Assembly: GCF_036669915.1 (NCBI RefSeq)
Contig: NC_089323.1
Location: 15,491,340-15,555,339, forward strand
DNA: 64,000 bases
Source: Pocillopora verrucosa
Taxonomy: Eukaryota; Cnidaria; Anthozoa; Scleractinia; Pocilloporidae
Direction: 5' to 3'
Part shown: positions 58,013 through 64,000 of the stretch, in pieces
Position numbering within the stretch: position 1 is the stretch's first letter
How the letters are laid out: every line of letters starts with the position of its first letter
Translations under genes and position numbers: made by a program
Notes under the pieces: model-generated
Seen by the model: only the letters and a program-made list of their open reading frames with translations
What the model was told of the DNA's origin: nothing
Databases searched by the model: none

Positions 58013-59473
58013 TTAGAGCCGTTTTCTTATAACACGAAGGAATCGTTCTTGTTTTGCGTCTAGAGTCTCTTCCACTTTGCCATCTCTACGACTTCCTTTC
58101 CATTGTAGAGACTTTTGTGTGGCTTGAAGTGATTCCTTGTATTTTTTCGTACGAATCTTAAACTCAGTTGTATCTTTCTCTCGTTCATAACTGCTCTGTT
58201 TTGTTGTGCATTCATAAGAAACAGATTTTGAGCTCTCGCTCACGTCCTCCACAAATTCATCGTATGGTGGATTTTGATAATCACCATCCGCAAAAATATT
58301 TTGCTTAGTCCATTCTGATTCCTCGTCCTGAGTCCAATCTTTCTTGATGGGACAATTATCGTCTTCGTTACTTAATAAATTTCTTTGTTCCATCAGGTTA
58401 GTAGCCATAACAACTGACTTCCTGTCTGATTTACAAATTGAAAGTTTACACTCTTCTCTTTGGATACATTTTGTCTGGTTATCTTTGACTTGTTGCGATG
58501 TCTGGTGCGGTAATGACGTCTCTCGACTCGAGGACTGCGGCTCGATTCGGTGTTGTGGGACGGGTGCACTAAACAGATACCTTCGCCTATTTACCCTCTT
58601 GATTAGCTGAAAATCAGATCCACCAGGATCTTTTTCACTATCTTCACACAGAGATGGTTGTGATTGACAGAAAAGTACTTTAGGATCCAAGTGATCTGTT
58701 GATGATGGTGTGAGTTCATTAGTGCCTGTAGTGGTAGCTCCAGACAAACAAGGAAACATCGCGTCTCCTGAGCACTCCAAAGTCAATGACGCGCTCTCTT
58801 TTGGGATCGTCTTTTTATTTATGAGAGCATAAAACTTTCTTCTCCACTCCTCAAATTCCTCTTTTTCTTTTTGACTCCCACTTGCTCGTAGCGGACCCAA
58901 ATTAGCTCGAAGAAAAATGTTCTTACAATCTTTGCTCTTGGGCAAATCAAATATGGAAATTCTACGTTGATTTTTGTTTTTTTCGACGGTGTGAACAAGA
59001 TGGTTAGAACTTCTAGAACCTGCTACTGGGATCCTTTGACTAAATGGGGGGAGGTGATGAGGGAGTCTAGCAGATAACCCTTGTATTTCCAGGTACCTGT
59101 TACTCGCCACTGACAGAAGCTCTGGCTCTAGGCTTAATGACTTTTTCAGCACAGCCGTTTTTGGTCTCTCCCCTTCAATTGATACGTCTGGTGTTTCTCT
59201 GTCAGAGAGATCTGAATGCTGGTTATTCGAGCCTTGTACCTTTGTTTCAAAATTGCTCGGACGTCCTTCGCCGATTCTGGGTCTTCTTGGTAATAAGCGA
59301 CGGCTGATTCCTGTGCAACGATTCACTGAATCCGACATGCTTCGATGGCATGTGTCCTCCCTGCGTAAAATGGCCACGTCAGCACATTCTGGATCAAAAC
59401 AGCAAATTTCTCCGGTTAAATACATGGAGGTTTGTTCGGGAAAATCACATTGACAAAACGAATGACGATTCAT
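58013..59473 (-). CDS. Unknown protein, 486 residues, single exon
   Basis: A long uninterrupted frame from an ATG at 59473 to TAA; such length is very unlikely by chance in DNA this AT-rich, so I take it as a real gene or exon. I do not recognise the family. The protein is hydrophilic and rich in Ser, Lys, Glu and Arg, without signal peptide or membrane segment. The N terminus has several cysteines (FCQCDF, CCFDPECAD). Mid-protein there is a charged stretch (EKEEFEEWRRKFYALINKK) that could form a helix. The C terminus is basic (RFLRVIRKRL). It looks largely disordered, as in cytoskeletal, ciliary or nuclear scaffold proteins, but that is speculation. Further exons upstream cannot be excluded. 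Confidence 0.75.
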   Translation of the reverse strand: MNRHSFCQCDFPEQTSMYLTGEICCFDPECADVAILRREDTCHRSMSDSVNRCTGISRRLLPRRPRIGEGRPSNFETKVQGSNNQHSDLSDRETPDVSIEGERPKTAVLKKSLSLEPELLSVASNRYLEIQGLSARLPHHLPPFSQRIPVAGSRSSNHLVHTVEKNKNQRRISIFDLPKSKDCKNIFLRANLGPLRASGSQKEKEEFEEWRRKFYALINKKTIPKESASLTLECSGDAMFPCLSGATTTGTNELTPSSTDHLDPKVLFCQSQPSLCEDSEKDPGGSDFQLIKRVNRRRYLFSAPVPQHRIEPQSSSRETSLPHQTSQQVKDNQTKCIQREECKLSICKSDRKSVVMATNLMEQRNLLSNEDDNCPIKKDWTQDEESEWTKQNIFADGDYQNPPYDEFVEDVSESSKSVSYECTTKQSSYEREKDTTEFKIRTKKYKESLQATQKSLQWKGSRRDGKVEETLDAKQERFLRVIRKRL

Positions 59474-60209
59474 GTGAACTTTAGTTTAACAAGCAAACTC
59501 GTTGCATAAAATTACGCTAGAAAATTATTCTGATCGGATGTCTGACGGTATGGACTTGACATCGATAAAACGTTTTGAACCCATTTTAGACCAAAGTTAA
59601 GCCTTTATTATGTGAGGCGTAGGATCAGAAACAATTAAAAACTAATCAGTAATAATTATGATGATCCATTTGCCGCTAATTAAAATCAGACTGATAACAA
59701 TGAAGGGATGAAAAGTACATCTCCAATTAAGGGCAATGTTTTGTTGTTTTCCTGGTCATTTCCGGTTCGCTACGAAACTAATTACAAACAAATCAGACTT
59801 ATTATCGAGGCTTGGAACTGTATTTAGTATCGTTTATTATTCTGTTTTCATGGAAACAGAGACCACAATTAATCAGTTACCGGCTGTAACCAAATTCTCG
59901 ACCATTTTAACACAATTTCGTGCTCGCCTGAATAATGTTAATTTCACAGGATACCAATGTATGAACGGTAGAGAATTTTTGTCCATTTTTACATTTTTAC
60001 ATACTCTAGGGCTAGTTAATATTTATATAAATAATTTTTAATATTTGTGTACGCATAACTCACATTTTATCTTGTTTTGTATTTTTAGCTTGTCGAGCGT
60101 TTTTAACATGAACCTCTGGCTCGGAAGATTGTGCGAACACTTCCCACGTCTATGACATTAAATAAACTATTCTATTCTACCACTTCTCGTGCTAAATTCT
60201 TTGTGTTCA

Positions 60210-60215
60210 TATATA

Positions 60216-60264
<49 letters not shown>

Positions 60265-60266
60265 TA
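60210..60266. repeat. (TA)n microsatellite, left
   Basis: Nearly pure TA tract directly adjoining the hammerhead-containing segment. Confidence 0.95.
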
Positions 60267-60504
60267 ACTAACTGCAGACAGTACTGTTTCGGCCTTCTGG
60301 GCCTCATCAGTGCAGTGCTGACGCTAGGATGGAGGTAAGGCTATATAGCCACCCCAAGTGATCTCACACGTGTGGTATCATCTAAGCCATGCCAGAGTGC
60401 TCAAACTAGATAAACTAGTGAGCATGCATAATGCTAGCAGCAATGACTCATCCTAGTAGAGTGCTCAATTTGGACATGAAAGCAAAGCTTTGTATGCCAA
60501 AGAG
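60267..60504 (-). mobile_element. Small hammerhead-bearing element between TA tracts
   Basis: A 238-bp segment bounded on both sides by TA microsatellites, with one complete hammerhead on the - strand (60272-60315). It also has duplicated phrases (agagtgctcaa at about 60394 and 60459) and a hairpin ctagataaactag. No coding capacity. Size and content fit a retrozyme-like or Penelope-derived non-autonomous retroelement; the family is not identified. Confidence 0.6.
60272..60315 (-). ncRNA. Hammerhead ribozyme, all core elements intact
   Basis: Read on the - strand from 60315: stem I 5' strand ctgca; core ctgatga; stem II ggcc, loop cagaa, ggcc; core gaaa; stem III acag-ta-ctgt; cleavage-site C at 60277 (triplet gtc); stem I 3' strand tgcag, fully complementary to ctgca. 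Every base required by the hammerhead consensus (CUGANGA, GAAA, NUH cleavage site) is present, and all three stems form with Watson-Crick pairs. Stem III is also a 10-base palindrome (acagtactgt), so dimers could form. Predicted cleavage is between 60277 and 60276. Such motifs are known in animal Penelope-like elements and retrozymes. Confidence 0.9.
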
Positions 60505-60505
60505 C

Positions 60506-60579
<74 letters not shown>

Positions 60580-60603
60580 GATATATATATATATATATAT
60601 ATA
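60505..60603. repeat. (TA)n microsatellite, right
   Basis: About 100 bp of TA with a few interruptions (ca, ga). The apparent open frame of Tyr-Ile repeats here is an artefact. Confidence 0.95.
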
Positions 60604-61547
60604 CATTATGGTCGTTATCGGCTTGGAAGCGAACTACTTAAGCAATTACTACATCAAGATTGTTTGGATGATTTTTTTTAGTGTTTTTTTATAAAAAAAA
60701 ATAAAAAAAAAACTCTATGTTAGCGTATAGAGAGGTATATTGCTTGCACCAATCAGCCAACGGCAAATCAGCAATTGAATTTGCATCGTGTGAATTTCTC
60801 GGGCTGATTTAGGGCAATAGAGCTTGAGTTTAGTTCATCTGCTTTAATTGCCCCCTAAGTTATCCTTCCTGAGCTACGTCTGTGAGAAACGCCATCCAAA
60901 CATATTGGAAGATTGTTCTCCTTTCTCTTAGGATAAAGTAACGTGAAATTTTCGTTCTTTTGAAAGTTATGCTCTTTTTCGTTAACAAAAATTTAGACAT
61001 CAGTTACACAGTGTCTCGACTCGATCAACCCGCCCTGCCAAAAACAACTCTGGCATGCGCAGCATGCCCATGTTTTCTTGTGAGTATCAGTATGGAAATC
61101 TCTTTCAGTTGACAATTCAGTTAATACTAAGGAGCGTTACCTCGGCTTATTTTCATTAATAATTTAGCTTTATCAACTGAGTTGATTAAGAAAGCAGTTG
61201 GCCACCAGGCCTTGTGCCCAGCAACTTTTGAGCAACTTTTGGCATTTGAAGCAACTTTTTGCGGTTCTTGCAACCTCGAGCAATTTATATAACAAGTTTT
61301 GGGTTCAGAGCACATATGAAGCACAATAAAGGCAACGACTTCATGAAGAACATAGATCTATGAAAATTTCTTGTATGTTCTGCGGGCCTCTTATTTAAAA
61401 TTCAAATGGATAATCGGCTTCAACTACGCACAAATATGGATGTCGTTTTTTATTTTCAATTTTAATGAACGGAAATGAATGGTTAGAAGCCGCCTTTGTT
61501 TTTTACAGCGACTCTTTAAAGCTAAGTTTATTATTGAGAAGAACTTC

Positions 61548-61975
61548 TTCATCATCATCATCATCATCATCATTTATTTGCATTTCTAAAATACAAAACA
61601 ACATTTCTCTACAGCTTTAAAATTTATAGAAGGCGAGGTTACCTAGGAAGCCGATTCAACTCACTTTCAACAATGTATTCAAAAAAGAATAAGCGCTGCA
61701 AATGTGCAGCTCGGCCAAATTAGTGACCATTTAAGTAAAAACTCGTGCATTTTCGCCTCAAAGCTAGGAAAATTTGATTGATTTTATTTGAAACAGGAAG
61801 AGAAAACTCGTGCATTTTCGTCTCAAAGCTAAGATTTGACAAATAAGATTTGATTGAAACAGGAAGAAGGTTCCAAATTTTAGCAACTTTTGATATTCCG
61901 ATGAGCAACTTTCCAGCATTTTAAGAGCATAATCGGGACGTGGTAAAAGAGTTTCTAAAGCTAACGTTATGAGCA
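61548..61975 (-). mobile_element. LINE 3' remnant with (atg)n tail
   Basis: The - strand encodes a degraded stretch resembling the C terminus of non-LTR retrotransposon reverse transcriptases: GISKVAKIWNLLPVSIKS followed by NLSFETKMHEF. This corresponds to the widespread pattern of xWNxLPxxI then FKxxLxxF. After the stop comes a short 3' region ending in a run of gat/atg units (61548-61573), as in L2/CR1-like elements. About 70 bp (actcgtgcattttcg ... gaaacaggaaga) is duplicated in tandem at about 61740-61870. Severely 5'-truncated and inactive. Confidence 0.7.
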
Positions 61976-62050
61976 TTCGCCCTTTGTCAGTAACTATATG
62001 GGTTAGGTTTCATCCGGGTCAGTTTCCATTCAGGTCCAATTTCATCTGGA

Positions 62051-63201
62051 TCAGTTTCCATCTGGGTTTCCTACCCATGGGTAATTTGGTGGACACAGCG
62101 GGGCGCACGTCTTCATCACGTGATCCGGGGGATAGTAACACGTTTTGCAAGTACCAAGAGGACAGTCGGGTGGGGGTTGGGAATCACATTTCCAGGGAAC
62201 AAAGTCCTCAATATTTTCTAGTGGTGTTGGAAACTTGATCCACTCAATGGCTTGGGAAACCGTGACTATCCATACGTCGCTCATGGACGTCAATGTTTTT
62301 AGAAAGTCTACGGTTCCTGTCAAGAGAAAGAGAATAAACAAAACAATTTTTTAAAAATTGAACAGAAAGCAAATTTTGGACAAATATCATAACTCATTAT
62401 CATGTGTGTCAGCTAAGGCCACCCCAATTAATTCTTAGAGGTTCTCAACGTACGTCTGCCGAAGTCAGGGGATGAGATATGATGGAGAACGTACGCGTAT
62501 CAAAGGCGAGCCTCTCTCAGGGACGTCACGGCGCACAGTAGAATCCAAGTCTAACAACAGCGAGGTAAGAATATGATCTGCGATTCAGTATTCATCAACT
62601 CTTCCCAACTCATCACGATTCCGTTAGAAAAGTTCTAAAAATACCTTGTTATAGCCGTAAAGGTAAACAGAAGGAAATCAATTGAGAGGCAGCCTTAGTA
62701 AACTTCCTTTGCACAATCCTTATCACTGATAACTATTTGAAATAGTTTATAATTTGCCCTATTTATTCTTAAATCCTATCCACATGAAAGCAACTTCCTT
62801 ATTATTCCTGAAAAAATTTAAGAATGACGACCTCTGACTTGAGATTCTTGACTTCCGAGTCGAAAATTCGTCGTCGGAAATCGGGAGTGGATGTCGGAAG
62901 TAGGAAGTCGGACGTCGGAAGCTGGAGGTCGAAAGTCCCTTCTTAGCTTTCTGAAAAAGATGTCCTGTTTTAACTTGGAACCTACCTTTGTAATAAGTGC
63001 TGTTAGCTAGCCACTGTTCCTCTAAGAGCATGTAAAAGGGAGCTCTGTTGGTCGTGTAATGGCGCTGAAAGTTGGTATTGAAGAGTTCGTAAGTCTCCAT
63101 AGCAGTTTTAGGGAGAGTGCAAGATTCGACGAAATTGCAAAGCTTGCCGTTCAGGTCGGTATAGTCTACTAATGGAACTTCCCACAGTCCCGGGAAAGAA
63201 T
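62051..63201 (-). CDS. Chitin-deacetylase-like protein, last two exons, 5' part outside window
   Basis: C-terminal 160 residues of a polysaccharide deacetylase of the animal chitin deacetylase type, a secreted enzyme that removes acetyl groups from chitin. Exons 63201-62986 and 62316-62051, joined in phase 1 across a normal GT-AG intron. Exon 1 here starts in phase 1, so more exons lie upstream. Family markers: FPGLWEVPLVDYTDLNGK, then NFQRHYTTNRAPF, then FLKTLTSMSDVWIVTVSQAI and EWIKFPTPL, then FVPWKCD. A cysteine-rich tail follows (CPLGTCKTC, CAPLCPPNYPW). The zinc-binding and catalytic motifs of the NodB domain are in the missing N-terminal part, so activity cannot be judged. The stop TGA lies inside a small gatggaaactga-type repeat at 61990-62080. 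Confidence 0.88.
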
Positions 63202-64000
63202 CTACAGATTAGGTTTGAAAAAAAAAGAGAGTTAAAATGATCGTCCAACATGACAATTTCCCGAGTATTATCTACAGTTTTTCACTGATTTAAATTCAAT
63301 GTTTTTGGAAGCGCGTCTCTATTAGGGACGTAAAAGCAAAGAAAAAGCAAAGAAATTAGATCGGCCGGCGCGTGGTTGGCAATATTTCATTAACCCTTTA
63401 CACACTAACATTAACATTTGTAATCTCCACACTTTTCTCTTTATATTTCCCATGGTACTGACAAGGAGAATGTTTCTAACCATGAGGACTATTCCCTATA
63501 TCCTCACGACTTTTTGCATTTGATCAAAGGGTGATCCTGTAAGGAGAAAGTAAAAAGCCAGTCACTATTGAGGGTCGAAGGGTCAAAACTTTAGCCTCTA
63601 AGCACGTTCTCATAGGTGCTAAGCACGAGTAACTCTACGCGCTTTTGTGGTACCCTTCACCGACCGGGAGGTCAACGAGGGGACTGGCACGAAAAAGTCT
63701 TCTTTGTTTGTGTGGGTCAGACTCCTTCCGGTACGGTGGCCCGTAGAGGACATGCCACATTTTTTTAATCGCACGATAAATGGAAATTATGACGCGATCA
63801 ATGAATAATTATGGCGCCATAAATGAAAAATTATCGCGCTATAAATGACAATGTTGCAGCCATTGTGACAAGGGCTGCAACAGTTGAGGAGGTATGTTTT
63901 GAGGTCAATAGTTCGTTTTATTTTCGTGAAAAGATTATTGCGAAATCTTACGTGACACTTTCAGAGATGGCTGTCAGTGTTTGAGAACAAGTGTTGATTA
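63202..64000. other. Right edge: intron or upstream sequence of the deacetylase gene
   Basis: Contains a family A MITE at 63390-63588 (reverse copy: aaccctttacacactaacat ... ttgagggtcgaagggtcaaa). No further coding exon is recognised before the window ends. A short imperfect tandem of the type gcgccataaatgaaaaattatc occurs at about 63765-63850. Confidence 0.5.

Larger units (their letters stand above)
59474..62050. other. Intergenic region with microsatellites, ribozyme element and LINE remnant
   Basis: Between the unknown gene and the chitin-deacetylase-like gene. A 101-codon open frame at 59736-60041 has no recognised pattern. The parts that can be named are listed separately: TA tracts, hammerhead element, and LINE 3' end. 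At 61150-61210 a fragment (tttatcaactgagttgatta, ttggccacc) matches the flank of the hammerhead repeats at 9.7 and 45.7 kb. Confidence 0.5.

Noticed and set aside
60490-60681. Open frame of Tyr-Ile repeats
   Set aside because: Product of the TA microsatellite; not a protein gene.

Overview
The window reads as nuclear DNA of a cnidarian, most likely a reef-building coral or close relative. This is an inference from AT-rich DNA with many small exons, intron-less rhodopsin-like GPCR genes decaying in a local cluster, dense short non-autonomous transposons, hammerhead-ribozyme repeats, and animal gene families that align closely with human orthologues. No bacterial operon, phage or CRISPR structure is present.

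Layout. (1) 1.8-8.3 kb, + strand: a nine-exon transmembrane prolyl 4-hydroxylase (P4HTM) with two EF hands. (2) 9.4-18.6 kb, - strand: OGFOD1, a second iron/2-oxoglutarate prolyl hydroxylase (ribosomal uS12 type), at least 14 exons, convergent with P4HTM. (3) 18.7-20.6 kb, + strand: LSM4, divergent from OGFOD1 across a 120-bp shared promoter region. (4) 24.7-36.1 kb: a GPCR neighbourhood with one melatonin-receptor-like gene, two intact members of a cnidarian orphan family (31.9 and 35.1 kb, + strand) and two decayed copies of that family on the - strand (26.1-27.2 and 29.4-30.0 kb). (5) 38.3-55.7 kb, - strand: a complete 23-exon HECTD3 ubiquitin ligase whose introns are packed with MITEs. (6) 58.0-59.5 kb, - strand: a single-exon 486-residue protein I do not recognise. 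(7) 62.1-63.2 kb, - strand: the last two exons of a chitin-deacetylase-like gene running off the right edge.

The genes do not form one pathway. P4HTM and OGFOD1 are both 2-oxoglutarate oxygenases and neighbours, and OGFOD1 (translation) and LSM4 (splicing and mRNA decay) share a promoter; otherwise this is ordinary animal gene order with intergenic and intronic space taken over by repeats.

Repeats are the most informative part. At least three related MITE families (called A, B and C here) recur more than fifteen times. There are also a hAT-like MITE with an 8-bp target duplication, a MITE nested in another MITE whose removal restores the outer consensus, several long foldbacks, a tRNA-derived SINE inserted in a minisatellite, and a LINE 3' remnant. 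Most notable are sequences that fold as hammerhead ribozymes: a textbook one at 60272-60315 (- strand), two well-formed or partial ones at 9667-9710 and 45721-45757, and one mutated copy at 9991-10026. Exon borders were assigned by reading frame, splice consensus and remembered protein family patterns, without any database search.
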